This document shows positions 35,621 through 48,819 of a stretch of DNA of 64,000 bases, in pieces. The position numbers and the translations under genes are program-made. The stretch comes from Cucumis sativus (lineage: Eukaryota; Streptophyta; Magnoliopsida; Cucurbitales; Cucurbitaceae), in assembly GCF_000004075.3 (NCBI RefSeq), contig NC_026657.2:8618001-8682000 (forward strand). Direction: 5' to 3'. Under the pieces are notes generated by a model. That model saw only the letters and a list, made by a program, of their open reading frames with translations, was not told where the DNA came from and did not search any database. The stretch's first letter is position 1. Every line of letters begins with the position of its first letter.

Positions 35621-38600
35621 ATGATGGGGAGGTTATCAATCGCTGTGGTTGTACTCTTGATCTGCACAATTTCATTGTTCGTTTCATCGACGAGCAAAGG
35701 TGGCTTTGGATCCGTCTCTCGATCGGAGGTTAGTTGAGGCCAAGGTTGTTGCGTGTGATTATTTGCTGTTTATGTCCTCTGTCGCGGGAGTGTTGAAGTA
35801 GAACTATAGAGTGGCAGTATCATAGTTAATTCCATGAAATTGATTGTGTTCATTCCTGTTTCACTTACGGAATATAGGGAAAATGTATGTCACCCCATTA
35901 TTTTATTACTGGAATTTCGGGACAATCTCAATTTGTTTTCCTGAAACAATTTCAAAATCTGCGTTTAGCTGTTCTCCATTGAAATATAGGAGAAATGTAT
36001 GTCACCCCACATTGTAGTTTTAAAATGAAGTGTAAGACCTTATATTAAAAAAAACAAAACAAAAAGGGTCTGATGCCTTTTTAATTGAGAACTGGGTAAT
36101 TTGGTTTAGGATGGCGGAAAGAAAGCCATCTCGCACGAGCTAGTTTCTGAAAACATGGAGGGAGGTGGTAGGTAAAGCTATTGGTAAGGCAGCGATCAAT
36201 ATTTCAACATGATGGAAACTTGAAATTTCATTCTGTTTTTGTGTGGCCAGATCAAGGCTGAAGAACTTTGGAGCCGTGCTGATTCTCGTGGTTGGAGACC
36301 TTCCTCAGCTCCGCGATCAGATTGGCCACGTAATTCTTTGTTGCCTTTAAAGATCACCGTCTCTTGCATGCTTTTCCCTTTCGTTCATAAATTATGGATT
36401 TATTGTATTAAATAAGATAGATTTTAAAACTTATTCACACTATGACAGCTCCACCGAGTGAGAGCAACGGTTACCTGAAGGTTCGCTGCAATGGTGGTCT
36501 GAATCAACAACGCAGTGCTGTTAGTATTTCTTACATATCTCGAACTCTAGTTTTTTTTCATGCACTCTCAGCATTTTTTGTTTTGAGCAAGATGGAAGTT
36601 CAAATTTGATGGTATGTTTATAGACTCGCCAATGATGGATCATTTTAAATTATTTATTATCATTACAGTGACTCCCCTTGGGGTTTTCTGACTTAGTCAT
36701 TGGTGATTGATGTCACTTGTTTCTCATTATTAACAATAGAAATCTCTGTCATGGGTTCAATTCATGATGGCTACCTACCTAGGATTTAATATCCTATGGG
36801 TTTCCTTGACATGCAAATGTTATAGGGTTAAATGGGTTGTCCCAAGAGATTAATCGAGGTGCACACTAGCTGACATGGACACTCACAAATATAAAAAAAT
36901 ATAGAAGTCTCTTTTTTAGCTCTCTTCATCTTTTTTTGTTTTGTTTTTTTTTCCTTTTTTCTTGGGGGGGTCTTTTTTTAATTTCTCTCGTTTCTCTACA
37001 TCACAGCTCGTTTCTCAACATAAAAATATTATTTTGGATGTTTTAGATCTGTAATGCTGTTCTTGCTGCTCGGATTATGAATGCAACACTGGTTCTACCA
37101 GAGTTAGATGCAAACTCCTTTTGGCATGAGAAGAGGTATTTCAAATTTTACTTTTGTGTAAAAAAAAAGAAATCCGTTTTCCATCTATTCTAGTCACCAT
37201 GCATTTGGATGTCATGTTGTACTTGCCTACTTCTTTTATTTGGTCCGTTGAGGCCATGAAACCATGAAGTGACAGGAGCTTTTTCTTTTTTCTTCTAGCA
37301 TTTATTTTGAAACATGGTTATATGTGCTAAAGTGATATACATACATATATATATGTATATGGCTCTTTTCATTCAATTGAAGTATAGAAAATGATAGTAA
37401 GTTAAAGGTTTTGAAGTCAAGTTAAGCCCCCTCTTCCTGGAATTTTCTGAAGGATTCTTTTGACGTGGCTTTAACTTCCAGCTTTTGAGGTTGCAGATTA
37501 TCTATGTCCCGATATGGCTTCAGTTTTTTCTCAGTTCCTTGAAATGTTGAGTGCACATTTTCACAAGCTAGGCATCTTAAGCCTGAGAAATACTTACTAG
37601 GCAAATTAGAAGAATGGTTTGGATTTAATCAGCCTCCTCTGTAAATAGAAGCATTCTCAGCCATTCTTACTAACTAAAACTTCGATTGGCATGATGCAGA
37701 ACTTCTATGATTGCTTCTAAAAAACTTATGTCTCATGTACTACAACTTCAACTATATCTGGTTTAATCCTTTCACAGTATATTTTATCATCCATAACACA
37801 TTCCTGGTAACTATAGATTTTATTTGTGCAGTGGTTTTCATGGTATCTATGATGTTGAAAATTTTATAAGGACCCTGAGATATGATGTACGAATCGTGGA
37901 AAGCATTCCAGATATACGCAAGAATGGGAAAACTAAGAAGATAAAACCTTTTCAGGTAAATAAGTCAAATGTTGGAATTCTAAAAGAAATTTTCTTTTTG
38001 TTGGAAATTTTGTAATTGTGTTCATGTTTTTTAATGGATTCAGCTCCGACCCCCTAGAGATGCTCCAATCAGTTGGTATACTTCAGCTGCTCTTGAGAAG
38101 ATGAGGGAGCATGGTGCTATATATCTCACTCCATTCTCACATCGTTTAGCAGAAGAAATTGACAATCCTGAGTACCAAAGATTGAGATGCAGGGTTAACT
38201 ATCACGCTCTGAGATTTAAGCCACATATTTTAAGAATTAGTCAATCAATAGTTGATAAGCTCCGCAATCAAGGCCATTTCATGTCTATTCACCTTCGTTT
38301 TGAGATGGATATGCTGGCCTTTGCAGGGTAAGAATTTTCTTCGATTTAAGCAATGTCCAGGTGGCTGCCTTACAGTTACATTAACTGTAGTCTTCTTTCT
38401 TTTCTTTCTGACACTACTACTTCTTCCTAAAGAAAGTTACAAGAGAGGCTTAGGCATTGCCGCTTGACCGTTTACTTTTTTTCTCAAGAAGTAATGTTAT
38501 GGCATATCTACATTCTTTCATGGTTTGCAGGTGTTTTGATATTTTTACTCCTGAAGAGCAAAAGATTTTGAAGAAATACCGAGAGGAAAATTTTGCAAAG

Positions 38601-39393
38601 AAGAGACTGGTTTATAGTGAAAGAAGGGCAATTGGAAAATGTCCCCTAACCCCGGAGGAGGTGACGATTGCATACACACTTGACTATAACTTTGCTTATA
38701 ACCAGTTTAATAGGATATGCAAGTAAAAGTGGTAAAAAATCACTGATGGTGCAATGCTTCTTTGTTCTGTAGGTTGGTCTCATTTTACGTTCCATGGGTT
38801 TTGACAATTCTACCAGAATATATCTGGCGGCTGGTGATCTCTTTGGTGGTGAACGATTCATGAAGCCATTTCGTGCTTTGTTTCCCCGTCTTGAGAACCA
38901 TAGCTCTGTTGAATCTTCAGAGGAACTTGTTGAAAATGTGAGAGGAGTGACAGGTTCTGCAGTTGACTACATGGTTTGTCTCCTTTCTGACATCTTCATG
39001 CCAACCTATGATGGACCAAGCAACTTTGCCAACAATTTGCTGGGGCACCGTCTTTATTATGGCTTCCGAACTACAATCAGACCAGACAGGAAAGCTCTTG
39101 CACCAATATTCATTGACAGAGAGAACGGAAGAACAACAGGCTTTGAAGAAGCTATTAGGAGAGTAATGCTTGGCACGCACTTTGGCGGGCCACATGATCG
39201 CATTTCACCAGAGTCATTCTATACAAATTCTTGGCCTGAATGTTTCTGCCAAATGTCACCGAAAAACCCTGCTGATAAATGTCCACCAGATAACGTGTTG
39301 GAGATTTTGAACGGCCAATTGGTGGAAAGTCAAACTGAGAATGATTTGGATGTCTCAACCCAATCAAATTCAACTACCTCAGTACGAAGATGA
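35621..39393 (+). CDS. RRT1: Rhamnogalacturonan-I rhamnosyltransferase (GT106, RRT family), 8 coding exons, 501 aa
   Basis: Exons: 35621-35728, 36251-36329, 36449-36519, 37047-37135, 37832-37955, 38044-38327, 38531-38660, 38773-39393; total 1,506 bases, in phase. Residues 6-22 form a single hydrophobic helix, giving a type II Golgi protein with a lumenal catalytic domain. The domain is of the plant O-fucosyltransferase-like class (PF10250): NGGLNQQRSAICNAV, then HLRFEMDMLAF (about 240-250), YLAAGDLFGG, and SNFANNLLGHRLYYG. Sequence follows Arabidopsis RRT1 (At5g15740) closely, from IDNPEYQRLRCRVNYHALRF to the SFYTNSWPECFCQM end. RRT enzymes add rhamnose from UDP-rhamnose to the pectin rhamnogalacturonan-I backbone. 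Which of RRT1-4 is the ortholog needs a tree. The gene is convergent with UBP2. Confidence 0.92.
36670..36905 (+). mobile_element. SINE (Au-like) in intron 3 of the RRT-like gene
   Basis: The stretch matches a common plant tRNA-derived SINE. A decayed A box lies around CTTAGTCATTGGTG (36692-36705) and a B box GGTTCAATTC at 36754-36763. The body reads CTACCTAGGATTTAATATCC, then GGGTTGTCCCAAGAGATTA, TCGAGGTGCACACTAGCTG and GGACACTCACAAATAT, followed by an A-rich tail. It is in the sense orientation of the host gene. Target duplications are not clear. Confidence 0.7.
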
Positions 39394-41151
39394 GAAACAT
39401 ATACCAAGATTTTATTAAGCTCATTACAACTTCACTCAGCACAACACAGTAACCAATTCCAGTTGAATAGGTTTCATTTACCAACGGCACTTGCCTCCAG
39501 GTAAATTTTATGGGTAAAAAAATGGCAAACATAAACCACAGTTTTTTTCATAGTAGCATTCTTGTCATAGAGAGTCATTTGGTATTGCCCTTTCCTTTTA
39601 CATGATAGAGGAGCCTTATTTCCATGACATTGATTTTTGTCCTGTTGAATCCCGAAGGTCATTTTTTTTCTTTTTTTTGCTATTTTCAGGTCTGTCTGGT
39701 TATTGTAGCATTGCAACACGATGACAGGAGGAAAGTCATGCTGACGCGAGATAATAGCTGATTCATCTAGGGTGTGTATAATGTACTTTCTTCATATGTT
39801 AACTTTTCTCTCGAGTGTCCTATATTGTAACGTAGCAATAGCATATTTTTGCCCACTGGTTCACACAGCCTATGCACGTAAAAACTTTTACGAAGTTCCT
39901 TCTTGAGTCTTGACCAATCTATGTTGTTTTTTTATCCCTTTATTTAAATACCTAACTGACATGGAGGCTTCAAAATGTGTTAATTCATAGCTCTATAGAT
40001 AAAATGACAGTCAAGATGGTTGAATTAAGACGACTGAATTTTATTAGTAACAGTTGAAGTGTACTAACTTTTCCAAATATCGTTCTCTCTTAATCCCAAA
40101 TGACTTGTTTTGCTCTTGTTTAATCCCTTTCTTCATAGTACTTCATTTTTTGCTTTATAGTTTTTATTTATATATATATGTAAAAAAAGAAGACTTTTTG
40201 ATACGTCTAATTGTTGAATTTATCTCATATAGCAATGAGTAATTGCAAAGAAGAAAAACTTGGGTACGGTTTCGTAAAAACGCAGCATTAATTTATTTAT
40301 GAAATCTGAGCTAAATTTATCTTTCTAGTATAACTAGTCAAACATAAATTATTTTAGAATCACAAATGTTTAACAGTTGCAAGTGTGCTTCTGTTATTCT
40401 TTGACATAGTCAAACTTGAAAAGCCTTGTTCGAACACTTCATTTCTTGCCCGTTATTGTAAAAAAAAAAAGAAAAAAAAAAAAAGAAACAATAAAAAAGA
40501 AACAATATATTGAGGGAGAGAGTTTGAACTTTTGAAGGGTTATTTTTACTTCAGCAAGTGAAAGGGAAAACCTTGTCGCATTAAACACTTATTTCCATTC
40601 GCCCTATATTAATATCCGAAGTCAAGTCAGTTTTTAGTCGTTTCGAACAATTAGAAGACGAAATTATTCAATAAGACTGATACCACATAGAAATCTGTAA
40701 CTTCAGACCATTAAAATTTATAGATGATTATGAAGACGAGAGGGCTTTTTTCACTGCATTTCGAGAAAGTATTTATTGAAGTAAAAGCTATTTTAGTGTA
40801 TTTACTTGTTATCATAGCAAAAGCAAAACGCCATCAAAACACAACTCAAAATTTTTGATTCGTTAATACCAATCTGTGAAGACAAATGTTCTCACTCTTC
40901 AGAAAGTCACCGGGGAAGAAAAATAGATGGAAAAAGAAATAATTTGAGCAATCATTTATCTCATAGAACAAAATCCGGGGTGGAAAAGGATAGGGTCTCA
41001 AGCCCCTCACACCCCCTATTGGCAATGGCAATAACACAAATTCTGTGATAATCATATTTCAAAACCTAGATCTAATAGATCAAAAGAATGGATTTTTCTT
41101 TTTACTGGGGGGAAAAATTCTTTTGTAAGAGGTGTTGTACACTCACCAACC

Positions 41152-41195
<44 letters not shown>

Positions 41196-41243
41196 TTCTG
41201 TTGGAGGTTATGAAGAAGTAAGCACGTATTAGCCAAAGATTTG
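39394..41243. other. Convergent intergenic region between RRT-like and UBP2 genes
   Basis: 3' UTRs from both sides, with no gene seen. A (CT)n microsatellite, about 17 repeats, lies at 41156-41189. On the minus strand it is a (GA)n tract 55-90 bases past the UBP2 stop, so probably in its 3' UTR. Poly-A-rich DNA lies at 40455-40500. Confidence 0.6.
41156..41189 (+). repeat. (CT)n microsatellite
   Basis: About 17 uninterrupted CT units, likely in the 3' UTR of the UBP2-like gene and probably polymorphic. Confidence 0.95.
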
Positions 41244-44200
41244 TCATGTTATCTCATAAAATAGGATGTATGCCTCGCATCCAAGAACCCGATCCAGGGT
41301 AACCTCATCTACGACAGCATCACTAGCATAATACCAAACAGAAGCATCTTCCTCAGCTTCCCCACTGCTCCTCTTCCTGTTGCCCCCTCTCACATATGCA
41401 ACATAATGACCTCCTCTCATAGATCCAGAGTGCTCCACGACCCCGACCAACCGATAACTACACTTGTCCCTATCAGCACACCTGTGAACATAGATAAGCA
41501 TGGTGTTAACTTTACATTTTAAGTACATTTATTCTAATTCAGTCACTAGTCATCAAATTCTCATCCAGCGTTCGTATTAGTTTAACCCTCCAGGTCACTA
41601 CTAGATATCATTCAAGTATGTATCTGCTTCAAACCAAATGTAGCCAAGAAGGAACAAGTTGCAACTGATGAAGAATTTAGAAAACCAGCAGGGAATATTT
41701 CCTTTTCAATGTAAGACAGAGAACTCTTAAGCTTGACTGCAGCGTGGAAGAACTCCACTGGTCATGTACATCAGCGATTGGCCCACATCCTTGGCTCAGG
41801 GGCACTGTGGAAATGCACTTAGGTGAAATTCTGAGCACTGGTATAAGTAGTGTATGTAATTCCACATGACATTCGTTTTGTTACCCACGGTTCTTCATGT
41901 TGTAGCACGAATGGTGTGTGTGAACGTGATTCCATGAGCTATAACATATTGGGCGAATTAAATTTTACATTGGAAAATTTTTCTTCTTGTTTACACAATC
42001 AGTATCATCATTTTCTTGGATCAGGTTGTTTTTTTTTTTTTTGTTGAATAAGAAACGATTTCATTGATGGTCTGAAAGGATCTAAAAAAAGCTTCACCAA
42101 TTGCTAAGGAGAGCACAAAACCTATAATAATGGAAACGTGGAGGTTAAATGGACGTGCTACTATCAGAATCAGAGAGATTAGATGCAGTAGAATGATGAT
42201 GACCAGAGTAGAGATTTCATTAGCAATCATAAAACAATGGCAGTGGTATCACCTGCCACGACCACCCCGCTAAATTCAAGATCTTGATTAGAGAGCTTAG
42301 AGGTTCCATACGGTGGTGCCCATATCATTGAAGCGCAGCTTCTGATATGATAAGAAGAGTTGGACAAGGAGGAGCCTACGGTGTATAACTGAAGGTTGAT
42401 GCAAACAAAGAAAAGTTGAATTTCCATATATTCAACAATGGTTACAAAAATCTTACGTCGTGTTTTGTTTACTATCACTATCAGTATTCCCCCATGGTAG
42501 CCTCCCAAAGTAAACTTGGAAGTTTGATGCAACTTCTGAGTATCTTCAACAGAGAAGCAACATGGGTAAACAGGGCACTTGGGTCTTTATCGATAAACAA
42601 TTTAAAGTATAATGACAGATTTAGGTCCTTTGAAATGGATTTGGGAAGAGGCAGTAGTTGACTGACTTCAACTTTCCTTTCTTTACTCCTCACCCCATTG
42701 GACTTTTTATATTTCTTTTATTTATATTAAAAAGTGGATTTTTTTCACCTAGGGAAACGGATGAAAGCAATTGTTTTGTAGAACTAAATAGGAAAAAAAA
42801 AAATGTAAAATGCACCAGGTGTTAAAAGGATAAAGACAATACCTTGTATCCAGGTATGGTTTGAGATCAATTGTTTCCTTGAATCTGACATGGCCATTCA
42901 ATTTACTATAACGACCCCGAGCATCAGGACTGAACCTCTTCATATGAATTGTCAAGATAGGAGGGGCTTTGTGTATGAGAAACCTCTTTGTTGCATCTCT
43001 CTTCACATTCACAATTGTTGAATCAGAATCCATCTCACCATCTTCACTTTTTTCTGATTGGTTACCGACAGCTAGATGTGAACTCAAGTGCTCAATATTA
43101 GTTTTTGCAGGTTCATCGTTGGGAAGAGAACAACTGGATTTATCATCTGAATTCTCTTGATTGCGGGTGTTATTACAACCCGAAGAACGTGATAGGCCAG
43201 GATTCATATCTTTGTCAACCTTCGCTTCATCCTCATCCAAAACGGGGGGATCTGTCTTGCTTTTCTGGCAATTGACAGGTTTTGAGCAATCTTGACTGGA
43301 ACAATCTACATTTTTTTTCAAATTAGAGCTTTCACCACTACTATAACTTATAGAACCATTTGTTAAATTCATATTTCTTTTATTTTTTACTTCAACTGAA
43401 GAGTCCTCGTTGCAACTAGATATATCACCCCCTACTGCAGTTTGGCATCCATTTGCTACAGCTTTGCAAGCAACCTTTGATTGCTTCTTCATTTCCAACC
43501 TCTGTTGTTGTAGTCTTTTTGAGCATTTCTCACAGTTATATCCATTTTCGTTGGACAGAAGTTCCGGCTTTGTGAAAAAAGTGAGACAACTCTCCACAGA
43601 GACGGGAGCATCAGTATTATCAACTTCCTCAGGATCAGACTCACTATTAAAACTACTTTCTGCAACTTCATTTGAAGTGGAGGGTCTCCCAATGGGCCCT
43701 ATAGGAATTTCAGGCTCATCAAACATATCACCAAGACCAAATCCATCAAAATCTTCTTGAGCACAGCCCAAAATTGATGAGGAAGCCTGATCATCTTCTT
43801 TTGCTACTTCAGCAGTGGAACTCTCTTCCTTGTAAGGAAGCAGCAAAACTTCAGAGGCTTGCACCTGTAAAGGAGCTTCATCATTCCACGAATTTACTGA
43901 AGAAAAATCTGGTCGTTGATTGGGCTCACTGTGAAGGGATGAAACTGGCATACTCAACCCAGAAACGCTTTGTTGTGAATTGTCACTAATAAATACTTCA
44001 ATATTATTTTCAGAATCCTGAGTAGTGGAAATATCACAATTGTCAGCATTCAGTTCTGGTTCAAGAAAATCCATCCAAGTCAAATTATCTGAAGCACATT
44101 CTCCTCCATTCTCAACCGAAATTTCTTTTCCAGACTCTTTAGCATCTGAGACATTCTGAGAAGTTGAAGTCTTCTCCATAATGGTAGTTGTGCTACTGGC

Positions 44201-45547
44201 ACTGGCCTCTGATGGAAGGGAAGACTCATTACTAGATGATGGAACTGAGGCAATTTGAATTGGTACAATATCTGAAACCTTGTTAGTTTTAGGAATTGTC
44301 TTTCCATTTCTCTTGGGTGGCACTTTTGTCTTCTTAGCTCGAGAGACTGGTTGGACCTTTTTGGCCAGAGGCTTCTTCATTGGAACGGGAAGAGAGAGAT
44401 CTAGAAATGGTTCGTAAACTGTCGATGTATGGCCACATTCTTTGCAACATACGGCACTTGATATTTGCCCTCCAAACATCTCGTCAACAAAAGTAGGAGT
44501 GGGATTTCCAGATATTCTCTCTTCCTTAGAATTTGTCATCTTCCTTGAAGTCAGCTCTTCAGAAGACAATGCATCAAGTAGGACACGGAGCAATTCATGA
44601 CTGTCATGTTGTTCATATCCTTTGAACTGAGGAGCTTTGGAAGAGATGCAACCAAAAACTGATCTCGGATTTATTGAACTTTTCATTCTGCTTTCCGTTC
44701 TTGCTTCTATAAAGATCTTCTTCAAAGCTATAGTTAAAGGTCCAACACATTCTTCCAATTTCACAAAATGATCTCTCAACATATCAATGGCCAAGAGATT
44801 TTGAAGGATTGAATTGAAAAAACAAGTGTTACCAAGATTAATCAATCCTTTTACAATATATTGATTTCTTCTATCCAAATCACTTAATACTGAACTTTCT
44901 GGTTTAGTTGCGGCTGTAACTTCACTACTAGTGTACCGCGTGTTCTCAACATCCACATGCGTGGATTCCATCGACCGGTCCCTAATTAATTTCACCACAT
45001 TAGACAAGCTATCCTTTTGTTCACCATTCTCTTCAGTTTTCTCTACTGGAAGTAATGTATTGCAAGAGAAACACCATCGAAGCTGCGGGTTTTCAAACTG
45101 AATCACCACAGGGTGACGAGTTTGCCTGACATGTCGAACGGCATGACTCTGAGAGTTTGTAGGAAGTCCAATACCCCCACAGGCATAATGCCCACATTGC
45201 AAACAAATCCAAATTGCTTTAGCATCAGTTTTTACATCCACAGAAGTTCCCCCTTTTTTCTTCCCATGTCTAGCCTTCCCTCTACCTCCCCTTCTATCAG
45301 CTGAACTATCTTGACAATCTTCACAGCTAATAGGTTCCGCGGACCCAAGTTTAGATGATAACTCATTTAAATTAAAGCATTTATCAAGATGACCGCATTG
45401 GCTTTTCTCCTTCACAATTGAAATCTCCTCATCAGCAGTCTCCACCGTTGTGTTGCTTGGTTGGGGCACCTTCCTCGGTGAACTTGAAGATACCCGCTTC
45501 TCTTTTGGAGGAGCTCGGTTCGTCTTCTTCTTAACTTTCTTCCCCAT
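41244..45547 (-). CDS. UBP2: Ubiquitin carboxyl-terminal hydrolase UBP1/UBP2-like, two coding exons, 980 aa
   Basis: Exons 42843-45547 and 41244-41481 join as AG|G (Arg902) over a 1,361-base intron. It is a cysteine protease that removes ubiquitin. A zinc-finger UBP domain covers residues 51-165 ([31 protein letters not shown]). The Cys box [17 protein letters not shown] has Cys242. The His box [18 protein letters not shown] has His927, followed by Asp956 in YYASDAVV. Cys pairs CKECGH and CEKC in the middle fit the USP finger. A long Ser/acidic insert of about 400 residues interrupts the catalytic core, as in this plant subgroup. In Arabidopsis, UBP1 and UBP2 are linked to canavanine resistance; UBP2 is 961 aa by memory. 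A 5' leader intron likely spans 45555-45873. Confidence 0.93.
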
Positions 45548-46036
45548 GGTTCCCTAAAAACAAATTCTTAGATACCATTAGAAACAAAGAACCCCATAAT
45601 ATGTCCATTACATAATCAAATCGAACAAAATCAACTAAACCACAAAAATGAAATATTTATTTCAAAAAGTAAATAACCCCTCCTCCCCCACTCTCGAAAT
45701 CGAACAATCACGAGGAACTTTAAAACCAGCCATTCCTGTAACTCATACACAATCAATAGAACCTACAAACGCATCATCTTCTTCTGGGCAATTCCGAAGA
45801 TCCAGAACAATATATTTCAGCTTCTTATGAATAATCAATCGTAGAGTTCAAAACAAGAGACGAAATCCTGTACCTGGTATTGGAGATGAAGAGAACCAAG
45901 ACTACTGATGGAAATTTAAAGCGAACGGAGCAATCACATGAGAGATTAAGATTGAAAAAATCAAGAATGAATGAAGGTTTAAGATCTCAAGAGATATTTA
46001 GAGCTGCTACTAAAAAGCTCTTATCAATCTGGAAGA

Positions 46037-46088
46037 TGAAGAAGGAGAAGAAGAAGAAGAAGAAGAAGAAGAAGAAGAAGAAGAAGAT
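46037..46088 (+). repeat. (GAA)n repeat in the 5' leader of the UBP2-like gene
   Basis: About 14 GAA units plus near repeats. On the gene strand this is (TTC)n. It lies upstream of the leader intron, about 165 bases before the donor at 45873, so near the transcription start or in the first non-coding exon. CT/TTC-rich leaders are common in plant core promoters. Confidence 0.9.
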
Positions 46089-46109
46089 GGCTCTAAAGCG
46101 TTAAGATTA

Positions 46110-48819
46110 GTGAGGGCTTTTGAAGAGAGATAGATTCAGAAAAGGCAATAAAATTGGGTGACAAAATATTTTAAAATAATTTCGCCAATTGATTGTTATA
46201 AGCGAAAATACCAATTTATTTACTCTTAACTTTTTATCAATCAAAATCTTTTAATCAAATATCATTATTAGTTTCAGCCCTCAAATTTTGTTGTAGATTT
46301 TTCCAAATAGAATCTAAATTTAAATTTAGAGTTTAAATAGTTGTAATTATTATATAAATTGATTTTTTAGCATAAAGTTGTTGTATGAGATTTGAATTTG
46401 TTAGTGCAAATCAAAAAATATTTACTTATTCTTTTGAGAACTAAATTAAAGACCTTGTTTAATACCTATTTTTGTTATGCTTAATTTTTTTTAATTTAGT
46501 TACAATTATAAGAATTCCACCTTATTCCATGGTTCCTAATAAAATTATTTTTCCTAATTTCATGATCCTTTCTTTCAATTTCAACAAGTTTTTGGATATA
46601 AATTAGGGGAAATTTTAATTTTTCTCAAATCTGTCTTAAGGGATTAATAGATTCTTTTAAAATTTAAAGTTTTGTTTATGTTTTTTAAAAAATAAAATCT
46701 AATATTTATATCTTTTATATAAGAACATAGAGACATTAAAAAAATAGTAAAATAATGACTTGTTTACAAAATATAACAAAATCTATCACATAATACTGAG
46801 ACATTTTCATAAATAGAAAAGCATCGAAGCTATTTACAAAATATAACAAAATTCATATAGTCAATTAAGTTTTTCTTTTTTGCTATATTTTATAAATAAT
46901 TAGACATTTTTGTATTCCTTAGAGAGATTTTTAAAATAGAATAATTAGCAAAGTATTTACTATCTATAACAAAATTGATAACTAAAGTTTTAACTCAAAC
47001 CCAAAGTGTATAGATTTTTCATTTTCTACTATGTAAATTTCCTATTTATAATTTACAAATTTTAGTTTTTAGCGACTAAATCCACATTCAAATTTTAATT
47101 AAATTATAATCATAGTAAAATTTAAAACAGTTCTAATGTGAATTTGTCAAAATATGATAAAGATCTTCCGTTCAATTTGTCAGAGTACGATTATCTTGTG
47201 TACGGACGTCAAGGTTAGACTATCAATCTCAACTTATTCATTGAATCCAATACCTTTGAACATAAAAAAGGGAAAGAAAAAAAAAAAGTGGAAAGGATAT
47301 TAAAAATAAAATAAGAATGAAGAGTCAGTGGTATTGTTTGATGTTGTTTACATAGATCGTTTACTTATAAACAAAATTGCAATGAACAGAGAGGATTATC
47401 CTAATTTTGTTTCATATTTCTAATTAATTAACTACACAATACATCTATATAAAAAAAGGAACCTTGAGAATATGCAATTAGTCAAAATATATTTTTTAAA
47501 AATATTTATTTTCTCAATCGTCTTTTAATCTTTACTAATTTGAATTGCACTGAAAGCACATAGTAACTAAGTTTGATGAAAGCACACAGTATCTAAGTAT
47601 GAATTTCTACTAAAATGGATATTTGTATGTATGAAACTTTAAATTTTCTCTAAATGAAATGTGTTTCAATTTTTCAATGTCTTCATTCATGTCAGCTAAC
47701 TTTGGGCTTGTTTCCGATGGTATTTGTTTCTTTGCCTCTCATTTTCTATGAATGTTGGACGTATATACCCAGACAATCGTTACTCGAATTTGGCCAAAAT
47801 AAACAAGAACGACCTTTTCTTAGGGAAAGAATTTGAATAGTTGACACGGGTAAAATTAATCCTGCCTTTCAAGTTCAAAATGAAAGAAGAATGTAGAGAG
47901 AGAAGAGAGAAATACTATATATATACAAACTGTATGTATATAAAAATTAAAGGAAGAAAAGGGGCAAAATTGTAAAGTACAAAGAAAGTGTAGATCTACA
48001 AAATAAGGAATGAGAATGAGATTGATCAACATAATTAGTAAGTATTGAATACCTCATTAGTATGTGGTTCAAAGTACACTATTGATACTAAAAAAACCAA
48101 AATGTACCTTCAAATTTTAAGTTAGGCCCTACAATTTATTCTCATTCCTAGTTTGGGTAAACAACACCAATTAGAATAAAACGGGTCCCAATTTTTTTAA
48201 TTTTCTTCTCTCTCTATTAGTGTAAACACATTATCAAATATTGAAACTCTCAGAATAAAACGGGTCCCACATTTGTATTATTGTTTCTCACTCTCTGTTA
48301 GTGAACACATTATCAGATGTTGAAACTCTGGTTATGATTTTGGTTCTATATTGAAAGAAAAAACAATGAAGCTTATAATAATAACCCTCCCAACTCTATT
48401 TTAGCAATGGGTTCAGTTCAATTTTCGATGCCTGAGAACGTCGAAAAAGCTATTTGAATAGACCAAACAAGCTATTTGAATAGACCAAACAATCAAATAT
48501 GGTTACTGCTTCTACAGGTTTAATAACAAGAAGCATGTTTTACCAACTTATGCTCATGCATCTAAACAGACATAAATATGGTAACTACGTTTTATCAGCC
48601 GCATCAGAACTTTTTAAGAGAATGTACAGAAGGTATAACCTGTCAAACTATAAGACATAACATGTCAAGTTATTCCTAATTTACAAATGATTTGTAGTCT
48701 TTTATGACAGTGGGGAAAGAGGACTAGAATTTCTAACCTGGAGGATGCTTTATCATATGATCTGCTATGGTGTTTCGTTATTTTCTTATTGTTTCTTATA
48801 CGTGAGAGTTTCAAACTAG
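46110..48819. other. Intergenic region between UBP2-like and myosin-binding genes
   Basis: AT-rich, with no gene seen. A repeat-like stretch at about 46740-46990 has TTTACAAAATATAACAAAAT in direct copies and a near-inverse TTTTTGCTATATTTTATAAAT. Two tandem duplications are visible: a 79-base unit at 48173-48329 (AGAATAAAACGGGTCCCA) and a 22-base unit at 48447-48490 (AAGCTATTTGAATAGACC). Bases beyond about 48600 should be the 3' UTR of the next gene. Confidence 0.6.
48173..48329 (+). repeat. Two-copy tandem duplication, 79-bp unit
   Basis: Copies at 48173-48251 and 48252-48329 share AGAATAAAACGGGTCCCA, a T-rich core, CTCTCT.TTAGTG and ACACATTATCA.AT.TTGAAACTCT. They differ by a few substitutions and small indels. 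Confidence 0.85.

Noticed and set aside
35806-35830. GAGTGGCAGTATCATAG resembles the start of vertebrate U4 snRNA
   Set aside because: Only about 15 bases fit, plant U4 has a different start, and no U4 stem, Sm site or USE/TATA promoter surrounds it. It lies in intron 1 of the RRT-like gene.
41244-42842. Several 60-100 residue frames in the UBP2-like intron
   Set aside because: None has a recognisable domain or splice support; the intron has clear GT/AG ends that join exons in phase.
48447-48490. 22-bp direct repeat considered as part of a CRISPR-like array
   Set aside because: Two adjacent copies without spacers in a plant nuclear genome; a simple tandem duplication.
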